The notes beneath the pieces are model-generated. The model did not search any database. It was not told the origin of the DNA and saw nothing but the letters and a program-made list of their open reading frames with translations. 57,762 nt of DNA. It comes from an uncultured Christensenella sp. (GTDB lineage: Bacteria > Bacillota > Clostridia > Christensenellales > UBA1242). The first letter of the stretch is position 1; every line of letters starts with the position of its first letter. The stretch spans positions 1 to 57,762 of the forward strand of contig CAJUBT010000008.1 in the NCBI GenBank assembly GCA_910584815.1, read 5' to 3'. Position numbers and translations under genes: made by a program. Shown here piece by piece: positions 10,301 to 18,368 of this stretch.

Positions 10301-13300
10301 AGCATAACCAAAAATGGCGAAACAGCTTCATTATTAAATGTTGGCATTTACGAATATTCTTTTATATCTAATAACCAAAACATTATTTTAAATTCTGGCG
10401 ATATAACTGGAACAATAGAAATTACTTCAAAATTAGTTTATTTACAAAATGTTGTTGATAGTTATAGTTATACTGGTGAAGAATTAATTTTTAATTATAC
10501 ACTAAGTGAAAATATTGCTGTTAATGTTGAAATAGATACTTTAATTAACGCTGGTAGTTATAACTATATTGTAACAGCTTGCGATAGTAATTATGAAATA
10601 GTTAATGGAACAGGCTCTGTAGTTGTAACTCCAAAATCTATACAAGTTTTAAATATCTCAACCAACTATACATATACAGGTAACAATGTTGAAGTAACTT
10701 TTGATTTGGAAGAAGATATTGAAACTTATGTTACTTTTAAAAATGCTAACAATCAAAATGAAGAGCTTTTAAATAACATTGTTAATGCTGGCAATTATAA
10801 CATATTTATAACTCCTATTAACCAAAACTATGTGGTAGATTCTTCAAACATTATAATTACTATCAATGCAAAGCAAGTTGAAATTAATGTAACAAACACC
10901 ACTCAAACCTACAATAAAACAAATAAACAGATATCAGTAGAAGTAGAAAATAATGTGCCTTATGTTGTAACCTACTATAATGAAAAGGGTGAAGAAGTTA
11001 AAAACACAACCAATGCTGGCACTTATAACTTTGTTGTAAGTTTAACTAATTCAAACTATATTGCTAACTGCACAGGCACTTTGGTTGTAGAAAAATTAAA
11101 TGCATATTTAACAGTTGTTGCCGACCAATATAAAGTTTATGGTGATGTAAATGAAGAAAATTATGCTTATGCTTTAAACGGCGTTGTGGAAGGCGACGTT
11201 ATAGATGTTGTGTTAACTCGTAACGCAGGCGAAGCTGTTGGTTATTATCAAATTAATTTACAAAGTTATAATAACCCAAACTATAACCTAATTTATAGCC
11301 CAGTTAATTTTAAAATAATTGCAAAAAAACTTATTATTGTTGCAAATAATGTTACAAAAACTTACGAAAGTTTAGATGAAGAATTAACTTATAAAATAAC
11401 TTTTGGTGAACTTGTTAATAACGATGTATTATTAGGTAACCTTGAAAGAGAAGAGGGCGAAGATGTTGGCGTTTATAACATTAACATTGGAACCTTACAA
11501 ACACTAAACCCTAACTATCAAATTATTTTCAAAAAAGCAAATTTCACAATTATCCCTAGCGACCTTAAAATTAAAATAAATAATATAGAAACTACTTATG
11601 GAACCGAAGTTGCACTATCTTTCAGTGCAGAAAGAAGTTTTAACGAAACTATGGTAACTGGCGAAATTGCAAGGGAAGAAGGTTTTGATGCTGGCACCTA
11701 TTTAATTACAAAAGGTACTTTGCAAAGTAAAAATTATAATTTAATTATAACTAATGGAACTTATACAATAAATCCAAAGTCTGCTTTTGTAACTGCACAA
11801 AATTTAACAAAAACTTATGGTGAAGAAGATAACTTAAATTACACAGTAATAGGGCTTTTAAATAATGATGTTCTAAAAGGAGCATTAGGCAGAGAAACTG
11901 GCGAAGATGCTGGAACTTATTTAATAAATTTAGGAACTCTTCAAACTTTAAATCCTAATTATTTATTTAATTTGCAAGAAGCATATTATACCATAAATAA
12001 AGCCATTTTAACAGTTAATATTGCTAACCAAACTCAAGTTTATGGCGAAGAAGAAAAAGAACTTACTTATACAATTAATGGTTTAAAATTTAACGATGAA
12101 ATTAATTTTAAATTATTTAGAGAAAGTGGTTTAGATGTTGGAGAATATCAAATTGCTTGTGGCATTCCACAACTTAACAACTATTATGTTCTATTAAACA
12201 GCGGAAAATATACAATAACAAAAGCCAAAATAAGCCCTGTTTTAGTTGCTGAAACTTCAACATATAACGGCAAAGCACAAAATTTCACCAACACCAATTT
12301 CCCATACGAACTTGAATATACCTATAAATTAAATGGTATACAAGTTGACAGTGTTATAAATGCTGGAACTTATTTAGTTCAAGGATATTTTGCAGGTAAT
12401 AATAACTATGAACCAGCAAAAAGTAACGCAGTAACTTTTACAATTAACAAAGTTTCAGTTTGTTTTAATTTAGGTAATAATAACTTTGTTTACGATGGCG
12501 AAGTAAAATCTCCATATTTTTCTTTCGATTCTTCACTTGGGTTATCTTCAAATGCAATAACTTTTGAATTTGAAAATAATGCAATACCAAGAGAAGTTGG
12601 TTCTTATCCTTTCACTATTTTAGTAAATGATGATAACTACACAGGTTTTGCTAGCGGTGTTTTAAACATAACAAAACCTGTAACTATTGTAGGTGATGAT
12701 TCAATTATAGAATGTGAAGATGCAGTTTTTGATAGCACCATTTCAAACCTAAAACTTGTTAGTCACGTTTTTAATGGAAAATTTAATAATCAACAAGTTT
12801 TACAGGCTTGCACATTTGAAAACACTTCAGGTATAGATGAAAGCCACATCTTTACAGTAAGAATGCGTGCCAAAACAAGTGATAGCAATGTTTATGTTTA
12901 TAAAATAGATAAAAATAATGTTGCAAGCGAAGTTGTTGTTTCTGTTCAAGATGGGTATTATGTATTTAAGGTAGATGGGTTAGATTGTCAATACATAATA
13001 ACAAAAGATATTGAACCAATGTCCCTTATAACAATTGCTGTAATTATTGCTGTTTCAATTATAGTTTTAGTTGCAATAGTAATAGCCTTTAAAGTTAGGA
13101 AAAACCGCAAAAAGAAATTAGCACTAAAAATGGCAAATAACAATGCTACAATTAGCCTAGAAACAGTTACAACTGAAAACAATAACTTAAACGATAAAAA
13201 TAAAAAGAACAAAAAAGTGCGAGTAGATAATGTTATTTCAAGTGCGTTAAATAATGGAACTGTTAACACTAATGTTGAAAGCATTTTAGATGCTAATAAA

Positions 13301-13369
13301 AAAACAAGTGAAACCTGTTTAGATGAAAAAAATAAAAACGATGATTTAAACAATAATAACATTAAATAA
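7343..13369 (+). CDS. giant membrane-anchored surface protein with MBG-type repeats
   Basis: 2008 residues. A signal peptide covers residues 1-32. A non-repetitive N-terminal region of about 230 residues is followed by Ig-like segments and then many 75-90 residue repeats. Five of these (about residues 1253-1633) match the MBG_2 pattern: (K/T)xYG near the start, GxxxxD, RExGEDxGxYxI, GTL and NYxxxF. One transmembrane helix at about 1894-1918 is followed by KVRKNRKKK and a charged, Asn/Lys-rich cytoplasmic tail of about 90 residues. No sortase motif is seen, so it is held by the helix itself. It overlaps the lipoprotein gene by four bases and has an internal GGAGAG ribosome binding site. The two probably work together at the cell surface. 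Confidence 0.8.
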   Translation: MKNFKTFICIAICLVASFAVLLLSPFTINAFAGVEDAGKSYAQNTQTRFLTINNNKTVLFDDHIENLYTISSCNNSTSGGNSGDISYDKNNKSIKFTTSSNAIDKKNPRIETAFKLNGKYKRAVEKGLITVTLKVKVENKNASTEIGFQEGTINTNGGDGFSGWNSKNGSYATVKDLGSLQKEGDNYVLSFVPTTTDILLVFANNKSGGGINTNELTITNPTIELTRNASPTINISDLLVNGKVSDSSWTAQAKTLTFNVSDNNFGIDYVTINGEKVECDENSINNDTLKTYSYLVNSIAETNYTITAYDYLGGTTSVSKKVGFVDSQDVSDVTINAENSYHEKNITIDISFEEDTTHSHDSVYYTLIDNSTGEDPTPNPNDTTGKTKEVPHQNGRYTFNFSFEFDGEYTLTILICDEAGHQKTFSKTFTIDSVKRRVNVTSHNGTYNITGVYSDEQGYYTWNGESITLTYNANENFNFYKLLRNGSEMQTNGSVYNYTCKDADINIEIFNRFVVDLNAVESYEFSEDGTNLIYSLNSNYLVNVLSREELSNILQENLDGLTEEEILQKVDSLINSNLILTIKTNGFVADSIYNVGSYFVSYKIDTPNFTGSNSFNILVTPKILQVEFLENNFTYNGKVQNVNFVQIPNQTVNVKYYSVLEDGSVSSTETSLLNAGTYKAVLTLNNANYTLSNGEIILTINKKQVEVKVENTTFKYNANNQNIIYSLTEDIDCVVNYFNNDGNLVNNFKNAGEYSYSVLPLDEVNYEFINNSGKCTILKITANIQVNKIVYDYTGNALTLIYSVTDENGEEVIVNNLTITYFVNGEVANFIEPNNYSFSFDTIDRDNYILGGTLTGTATIKKTKIFVFVSNTEYEYTGSEIKLNYYFLNEENEKLDALNNISLEFIKNGQVTNFIDCGEYEYNFVTSDVNYEIIFNNKTSLTIVPAVLNVQVLNNTYTYNSLGNLLNYVILSNNNVNFTDNENIILSITKNGETASLLNVGIYEYSFISNNQNIILNSGDITGTIEITSKLVYLQNVVDSYSYTGEELIFNYTLSENIAVNVEIDTLINAGSYNYIVTACDSNYEIVNGTGSVVVTPKSIQVLNISTNYTYTGNNVEVTFDLEEDIETYVTFKNANNQNEELLNNIVNAGNYNIFITPINQNYVVDSSNIIITINAKQVEINVTNTTQTYNKTNKQISVEVENNVPYVVTYYNEKGEEVKNTTNAGTYNFVVSLTNSNYIANCTGTLVVEKLNAYLTVVADQYKVYGDVNEENYAYALNGVVEGDVIDVVLTRNAGEAVGYYQINLQSYNNPNYNLIYSPVNFKIIAKKLIIVANNVTKTYESLDEELTYKITFGELVNNDVLLGNLEREEGEDVGVYNINIGTLQTLNPNYQIIFKKANFTIIPSDLKIKINNIETTYGTEVALSFSAERSFNETMVTGEIAREEGFDAGTYLITKGTLQSKNYNLIITNGTYTINPKSAFVTAQNLTKTYGEEDNLNYTVIGLLNNDVLKGALGRETGEDAGTYLINLGTLQTLNPNYLFNLQEAYYTINKAILTVNIANQTQVYGEEEKELTYTINGLKFNDEINFKLFRESGLDVGEYQIACGIPQLNNYYVLLNSGKYTITKAKISPVLVAETSTYNGKAQNFTNTNFPYELEYTYKLNGIQVDSVINAGTYLVQGYFAGNNNYEPAKSNAVTFTINKVSVCFNLGNNNFVYDGEVKSPYFSFDSSLGLSSNAITFEFENNAIPREVGSYPFTILVNDDNYTGFASGVLNITKPVTIVGDDSIIECEDAVFDSTISNLKLVSHVFNGKFNNQQVLQACTFENTSGIDESHIFTVRMRAKTSDSNVYVYKIDKNNVASEVVVSVQDGYYVFKVDGLDCQYIITKDIEPMSLITIAVIIAVSIIVLVAIVIAFKVRKNRKKKLALKMANNNATISLETVTTENNNLNDKNKKNKKVRVDNVISSALNNGTVNTNVESILDANKKTSETCLDEKNKNDDLNNNNIK

Positions 13370-13373
13370 AATT

Positions 13374-13407
13374 AAAAAAACACTAAAATATTTTTAGTGT
13401 TTTTTTA
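13374..13407. terminator. bidirectional terminator
   Basis: Inverted repeat AAAAAACACTAAAA / TTTTAGTGTTTTTT between two convergent genes. Confidence 0.8.
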
Positions 13408-13438
13408 TTAACTTAAATTGTTATTTTAGTTATAAATT

Positions 13439-14692
13439 TTATTCTGTTTTTGTTCTTGCAATAGTTGTGTTATCTTTCTTACGGTTTTGAAGTTGTTTTA
13501 TAGGGTGAGGTTTATCTTGATAGCGATAATCTTCTCCTCCTAGTTCCTTTAAACAATAATCCATTACTAAATGGCTTGGCACAGATTTTGGGTCATCGCA
13601 AGTAATTGCTTGTTGGTAGCAAAAGTATCTGTCTTTATCGGTTAATTTATTAACATCTTTGTAGTTGTCATCTTTAGCAGTTAAGGTTATAGAGTTTTCA
13701 ATAACATCTCTTATATAATCTTTGTGGCTGCCAATTTTAAGTAGCATAGGAAATTCTCCATCGCCAAAAACCTCGGTATAGTCTTTCTTTTCATATTTTT
13801 TAAGCAACCTAACAGCTTCTTTTAAATGGGCGCATTCCATTTCAAAATGGTCGTACCAGATGTCTTTTAATTCAAGGTTATCTTCATCTTCATAGGCACT
13901 ATAATATAGGTATGCTTCGGCATATTCGTGCATAACCCATTGTTCTAACCAAGTCATATTAGGGTCTTTTAAACTTTCATATTGTGTTACGTGGGCTTCT
14001 TCAATCATTGCAATTTCGCTATAAAGTTTTCTGCCAACATCATTTTTATACCATTGTGCAATGTTCATATAGTAATTCATTGTTTGTTGTTCTGCAGCTG
14101 TTATGGTACAGCCAACAAGTTTACTATAAAGGCTTGCTTTTTTTGCATTCATATGTGGCTTTAAGTCATCGGCAGGGTGGCGGTGTTCTGCTATTGTTGG
14201 TCTGCCTGGCATAATTTCTGTAAAGCCTCCAACAAGTTTTTTTGCATCAATTTTTTTGTCAACCATTAGCAAGTTGGCAAATCTATATAAATGGTCAAAA
14301 TCTTCAAGTAAAGCAAAGTCTAATGCTTTCTTGTTAACAGGGTCCTCTTCATATATAGCAAGAGATGCCGTTAAATCTACAGCAAGTTGTTCATAACCAA
14401 TGGTTGTTTCTAAAATGCTTTCATTTATCGGTTTTAAACAGGCAATGTGTTTTTGCTGCCATTGCTCTTGTCGTCTTATAATAGCCAAACTTTCAAGTAT
14501 TTCTTTTTCATTGCAGTGTCTGGCAAATTGGTGCATAAACCAAACAGATTCATATTCCGTGCCATTCATCAAAATCACTCTTGTTTTAGAATATGGTCCT
14601 GTTTTGTTTTTATTGTAAGCTTTAGGGTACATATCTTTTAAACTTTTAAAATAAGCGCTTAATTCTTTTGTTTCATAGGTTATTGGGTTCAT
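13439..14692 (-). CDS. ferritin-like-fold protein, apparently two four-helix units
   Basis: 417 residues with no signal peptide, so cytoplasmic. The sequence is mostly helical and has several metal-binding-like ExxH/ExxxH motifs. In the first half these are QEQWQQKH (near residue 100) and EDFDHLYRF (near 150). In the second half they are EIAMIEEAHVTQYESL (about 222-237), HEYAEAYLYYSAYEDE and HFEMECAHLKEA (about 277-288). This spacing is what rubrerythrin/ferritin-like diiron proteins use. I infer a tandem ferritin-like protein, perhaps an oxidase or an iron/oxidative-stress protein; I do not recognise a named family. The ATG is preceded by GGAGG. It stands alone, convergent to the giant protein gene. 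Confidence 0.55.
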   Translation of the reverse strand: MNPITYETKELSAYFKSLKDMYPKAYNKNKTGPYSKTRVILMNGTEYESVWFMHQFARHCNEKEILESLAIIRRQEQWQQKHIACLKPINESILETTIGYEQLAVDLTASLAIYEEDPVNKKALDFALLEDFDHLYRFANLLMVDKKIDAKKLVGGFTEIMPGRPTIAEHRHPADDLKPHMNAKKASLYSKLVGCTITAAEQQTMNYYMNIAQWYKNDVGRKLYSEIAMIEEAHVTQYESLKDPNMTWLEQWVMHEYAEAYLYYSAYEDEDNLELKDIWYDHFEMECAHLKEAVRLLKKYEKKDYTEVFGDGEFPMLLKIGSHKDYIRDVIENSITLTAKDDNYKDVNKLTDKDRYFCYQQAITCDDPKSVPSHLVMDYCLKELGGEDYRYQDKPHPIKQLQNRKKDNTTIARTKTE

Positions 14693-14703
14693 AAATTTTT
14701 ACC

Positions 14704-15175
14704 TCCGTAAAAACAATTATTAACTTGTTAGTTATTTAAATACAAGTTTTGTAATTAAAAATAAGTTAATAAAACATTTTTATATAAAAAATATTACATA
14801 CCCTATTTTTATAAACCTTAGCATTAATATTGGTTAAATACTTATTAAGGTTAAATATATTTAATAGTAAACATAATTAAAATATTAAATAGTGCTTTTT
14901 GTATTCTTATTTTTTTAATTTAAATTTTAATTAATAATTAAATTTTTTTTACTAATAAATAAGGTTAAATTATTTTACATTTATAAAATTAACTAACTAA
15001 AAAACAAAAGTTAGTGTTAAGTTTGATTTTTTAAAGTTGTGTTAATTCAAATTTAATACTACTTATAAATTAAAACAAAATATTACAAAATAAGCAAAAT
15101 TAAGTCTGAATAATTTGGTTTGTATTACACAAATTAACTTTGAGTTAAAACAAAAAAAGGGAGAAACAAAAAGAA
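14704..15175. other. AT-rich divergent intergenic region
   Basis: About 470 bases between divergently transcribed genes, so both promoters should lie here. It is nearly all A/T, ending in the ribosome binding site GGGAG. I see no RNA gene or ORF. Confidence 0.5.
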
Positions 15176-16267
15176 ATGAAAAAACCAATTATGATATTCA
15201 GTTTTATTTTAACATTGGTGCTTATGTGTGGGCTAATATTTACAAACACTAGTTTTACAAACAAAAAAGTTTATGCAAAAGGCTTAGATAGCGGGCATAT
15301 AATTGTTGTGGGTAAGGGAGAAGTAGAGGCTCAACCAGATACTATAAGAGTAAGTTTCAGTTTAAAATGTAAAGCAGAAACAATGCAAGCAGGTCAAGCT
15401 AAAATGAGAGAGTCTATTAAAGCTGTAACAGAAAAAATAACACAATATAATAAAGACGCAGTTGTTTACACTAACTATTCTTCTTCATTCCCAGTTTTTG
15501 AAGGCGGGCTTTTAGGTTATGAATTTGATAGCTGCTTAATTGCAACATCTCCAAATGTTGAAGATGCAAATGGGCTTGTAGATGCTGTTGTAGAAGCAGG
15601 GGCAACAAGTGTGCATAGTGTAAACTATTTGTTGGAAAATAAAGATGAAGCTTACATTAAAGCTTTAAAACTAGCAAAACAAAATGCAGAAGATAAAGCT
15701 AATGCTATTTATGGTAACCTAACTTTAAAAGGCTTAAAGGAAGAAGCTGTTTATAATTATTGCGAAGGAAGACAAAACGAAAAAATAAAAATTTCTGCAA
15801 AAGTAACAGCTTTCTACGTTGTAAATTCACAAAACTTAGAAAACAATGAAACCGCATCTTTAAAAAATGCTTTTAGCGAGAAAAGTTCATCAACAACCTC
15901 CGCTCAAACAAAGCAAGAAAGTTTAGTTAAAAAAGAAAGTTCCTTAAACAATAAAAAACAAAACCTAACTGAAAGTAATGAAAATAAAGAAAGCTTAAAC
16001 ACAAGTGTTGAAACAAGCAGTAATAAAGAAATTAGAAATGAAGAAACTAATAAATTAACTGACACAATAAGTAGTGAAATAAATAAACAAACCTTGAGTG
16101 AAACAGCTAATAAAGAAGTTAACCAAAATAAGTTAACTAATTCAAAACAAACAAAAACTAATGCTAGCGAAAGTGCAAGCAAAAACACATCTAAAGAAAT
16201 TTCAAAAACAAACGAACCATTAAGTATTATAGATGCTAATGGAAATGTGGTTTTAGAAATAATTTAA
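15176..16267 (+). CDS. secreted SIMPL-domain (DUF541) protein
   Basis: 363 residues. Residues 1-35 are a signal peptide or signal anchor (hydrophobic core IFSFILTLVLMCGLIF). Residues 41-220 match the SIMPL/DUF541 domain: IIVVGKGEVEAQPDTIRVSFSL at its start, the central LLGYEF, and ALKLAKQNAEDKANAI near the end. SIMPL proteins are exported or periplasmic-type oligomers of poorly defined role. Residues 225-345 are a low-complexity Ser/Thr/Asn/Lys/Glu tail, probably a flexible linker or wall-spanning segment; no sortase motif is seen. It has a GGGAG ribosome binding site and is monocistronic, with its own terminator. Confidence 0.8.
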   Translation: MKKPIMIFSFILTLVLMCGLIFTNTSFTNKKVYAKGLDSGHIIVVGKGEVEAQPDTIRVSFSLKCKAETMQAGQAKMRESIKAVTEKITQYNKDAVVYTNYSSSFPVFEGGLLGYEFDSCLIATSPNVEDANGLVDAVVEAGATSVHSVNYLLENKDEAYIKALKLAKQNAEDKANAIYGNLTLKGLKEEAVYNYCEGRQNEKIKISAKVTAFYVVNSQNLENNETASLKNAFSEKSSSTTSAQTKQESLVKKESSLNNKKQNLTESNENKESLNTSVETSSNKEIRNEETNKLTDTISSEINKQTLSETANKEVNQNKLTNSKQTKTNASESASKNTSKEISKTNEPLSIIDANGNVVLEII

Positions 16268-16271
16268 AAAT

Positions 16272-16304
16272 AAAAAACTGAGAATTAAAGTTCTCAGTTT
16301 TTTT
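16272..16304. terminator. terminator after SIMPL gene
   Basis: Inverted repeat AAAACTGAGAA / TTCTCAGTTTT followed by T7. It lies between convergent genes and could act in both directions. Confidence 0.85.
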
Positions 16305-16319
16305 ATTTATTCTAGTTGT

Positions 16320-16835
16320 TTAAAACTTCTCTGGATTTATTATAATCACTTTATTGTTTTTTTCTTTTGCATATTTAACTGTATTTCCAGTACCACTAGA
16401 TTTGCCATTATAGCAAGCAATTCAAATGTTAGAATTATTAACCATATATTTATTTCTATCGTTCATACAACCATTATAATATGTTCTTGTTAAAATAATT
16501 ACATCGTCACATTGAGATAGTAAATGCCAATATCTTCTTTGTTGAAAACTATTCCATTTAATTTCTTGATTTATACAAGGCACAATCGCAATAATTTTTA
16601 TTTCACTTTTTTTTCTAAGTTCAAGTAAAATTTCTGTGCCAATCATATCAAAGCCCTCTGCCATACCAGTTAAAAAAGTTGTTATTTTATTATCAATTAA
16701 TTTATTAAAAATTTTTGCAACTTCTTTTTTAAAGTTTTTACAACTTTGTTTGTCTTCATTATAACCCCAAGGCAAAAATTTTGGTCTGTGTCCAGTTATA
16801 GTTGCAGTTTCTTCTTTTTTTATGTGTATTTTCAA
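16320..16835 (-). pseudogene. SLOG-family (DUF1273-like) gene interrupted by an in-frame TGA
   Basis: The open part is 137 residues: TATITGHRPKFLPWGYNE near the N terminus, FLTGMAEGFDMIGTEI in the middle, and CMNDRNKYMVNNSNI at the end. This is the Rossmann-like SLOG/DUF1273 family, putative nucleotide- or ligand-binding proteins. A TGA follows at 16419-16421. Past it the same frame continues for 33 codons with the expected family ending (IACYNGKSSGTGNTVKYAK, then VIIINPEKF) to a TAA at 16320. The full gene would be 171 residues, the usual length. The start is TTG with AAGGAG 9 bases upstream. It is either a recent nonsense mutation (TGG to TGA fits) or a sequencing error. Confidence 0.75.
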
Positions 16836-16988
16836 TTTTATATTCTCCTTTAATAGTCTCAGTATTCATTATAGCATAATTTATGTTTATTAGTACTCAT
16901 TTTGGCAATTATTATGCATAATTTATGTTTCTGAATTTTTTAATAATTGAAAAATATACCTTATACTAAATTATAAGTTGGAGGGCAT

Positions 16989-17288
16989 ATGAATATTAAC
17001 GATATTTTAGCAAGAATAGGCTATGTAAGAAATACGGTAAATTTATCTGCTAGAGAATTAAGTTTACGAATGGGTATGAGCCCTCAATATGTTGCCCAAA
17101 TTGAACGCGGAAGAATAGTGTTAACAGTGGAAAAATTGTTGCAGATTTTAGAAATTTGTAATTTTCCATTAAAGCGATTTTTTAGTGATGATATTTTTAA
17201 TTATGAAACAGATAAAGAACTAGAGAATTTATTACAATCACTCCCTGTAGATAAAAAGAAGAATATAATTGAATTTATTAAAAAATAA
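16989..17288 (+). CDS. small XRE-family regulator
   Basis: 99 residues. Residues 8-63 are a Cro/C1-type helix-turn-helix (LSARELSLRMGMSPQYVAQIERGRIVLTVEKLLQIL). The short C-terminal helix region ends in VDKKKNIIEFIKK. The ATG follows a GGAGG site. It is divergent from the broken SLOG gene and about 150 bases from it, so it may regulate that gene or itself. The ligand is unknown. Confidence 0.85.
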   Translation: MNINDILARIGYVRNTVNLSARELSLRMGMSPQYVAQIERGRIVLTVEKLLQILEICNFPLKRFFSDDIFNYETDKELENLLQSLPVDKKKNIIEFIKK

Positions 17289-17412
17289 CTTTTAATAATT
17301 TCAGCTATTGTAAAGTAATGGTTAAATTTTATGGAACGAACTATAATAGTTTGTTTACGAAAGTTGCAAATTGTTTTAAATTTTAAAAATGTTATTATTG
17401 AAATAGATAAAA

Positions 17413-17444
17413 ATAAAAGTCAAGATTTTTTTCTTGACTTTTAT
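17413..17444. terminator. bidirectional terminator
   Basis: Perfect 13-bp inverted repeat ATAAAAGTCAAGA / TCTTGACTTTTAT between convergent genes. Confidence 0.75.
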
Positions 17445-17517
17445 TATAGAAATTTTAGGTAATTTAGTATTTAAAAATTGAACAATAAATTGTTATATTT
17501 AATAGATATAATAAATT

Positions 17518-17967
17518 TTATTTATAATTTTTAATAATATTTAAAATTATTTCTTTTAGTTCCTCTAAATTAGAATAGTATTTAATTTTACAATCTGGGA
17601 AAGCTCCAAACACCATATTTGAAATTTTAGCATCTTTCTTTGCAACAAGTTCTGTTGCAACATTATTTTGTTTTGCAATGCCAAGTTCTATTCCAAGCCC
17701 TAAAGATTTGTTTGTAACATCGGCAAGAAATAATTTACTTGTTCTAATCATTTCAAGGTCATAATCTACCATAGCTTTATTAAGTTGTTGCAATGTTATG
17801 GTTGGGTTTTGCATTTCTATTTTATTTCTATAATTTTCAATGTCGGTTGGTTGAATAACTTTTAAGTTGGTTAAATTTTCTTTGATGATATCAACAATAA
17901 AAGGAAAAATGTCCGTGTCTTCTTTTTTAGTTGCAAAAAATGCACCGCCAATAAAAATATGTTCCAT
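17518..17967 (-). CDS. nucleoside 2-deoxyribosyltransferase-like protein
   Basis: 149 residues, cytoplasmic. The segment MIRTSKLFLADVTNKSLGLGIELGIAKQ (about residues 71-98) matches the family hallmark, an Asp followed by a Gly-rich stretch and GxExG, the nucleoside-binding region. The N terminus, IFIGGAFFATKKEDTDIFPFI, fits the first beta strand. Family members transfer or cleave the N-glycosidic bond of deoxyribonucleosides in nucleotide salvage or sanitation. The exact substrate is not shown. AGGAG lies 9 bases before the ATG. Monocistronic. Confidence 0.7.
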   Translation of the reverse strand: MEHIFIGGAFFATKKEDTDIFPFIVDIIKENLTNLKVIQPTDIENYRNKIEMQNPTITLQQLNKAMVDYDLEMIRTSKLFLADVTNKSLGLGIELGIAKQNNVATELVAKKDAKISNMVFGAFPDCKIKYYSNLEELKEIILNIIKNYK

Positions 17968-18368
17968 TTTTCTAATCTCCTGTATTTTTTTATTTACAAA
18001 AAAGTAAAATTGTTTAAAAAATTTTTATTCATAAGTTACTATTAATATTTAATTTAAAATTGTTTTTATTTTTTTAAATGTAACAAAAACTAAAATTAAA
18101 ACATAAAAAATTTTGTGATTTTTACATAATATTTTAACATTTATTTATCTATTTACAAAAGCATTATTTAGTGTTTTTTTATTTTAAATAAATATACTTA
18201 ATTACTATAAAAATTTGAATAATCAAAATGGTTATATTCCTTTTGTTTTCTAACATTTACAAATTTTATGTGCTTTATATTTATATGGAAAATAATTACC
18301 AAAATTTACCTAGTTTTGTTTGACTTTTGGGGCTTTAAAAAACTACAATTAAATAAGGAGAATTAAAA
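17968..18368. other. AT-rich divergent intergenic region
   Basis: 400 bases between divergent genes, so it should carry the promoter for the alpha-glucan cluster. Besides ribosome binding sites at both ends I see no recognisable element. Confidence 0.5.

Noticed and set aside
16419..16421. TGA read as tryptophan throughout this organism
   Set aside because: All other genes use TGG for Trp and none needs TGA as sense. Two clean overlaps (7346 and 34564) use TGA as a stop, although both would also end soon after if read through.
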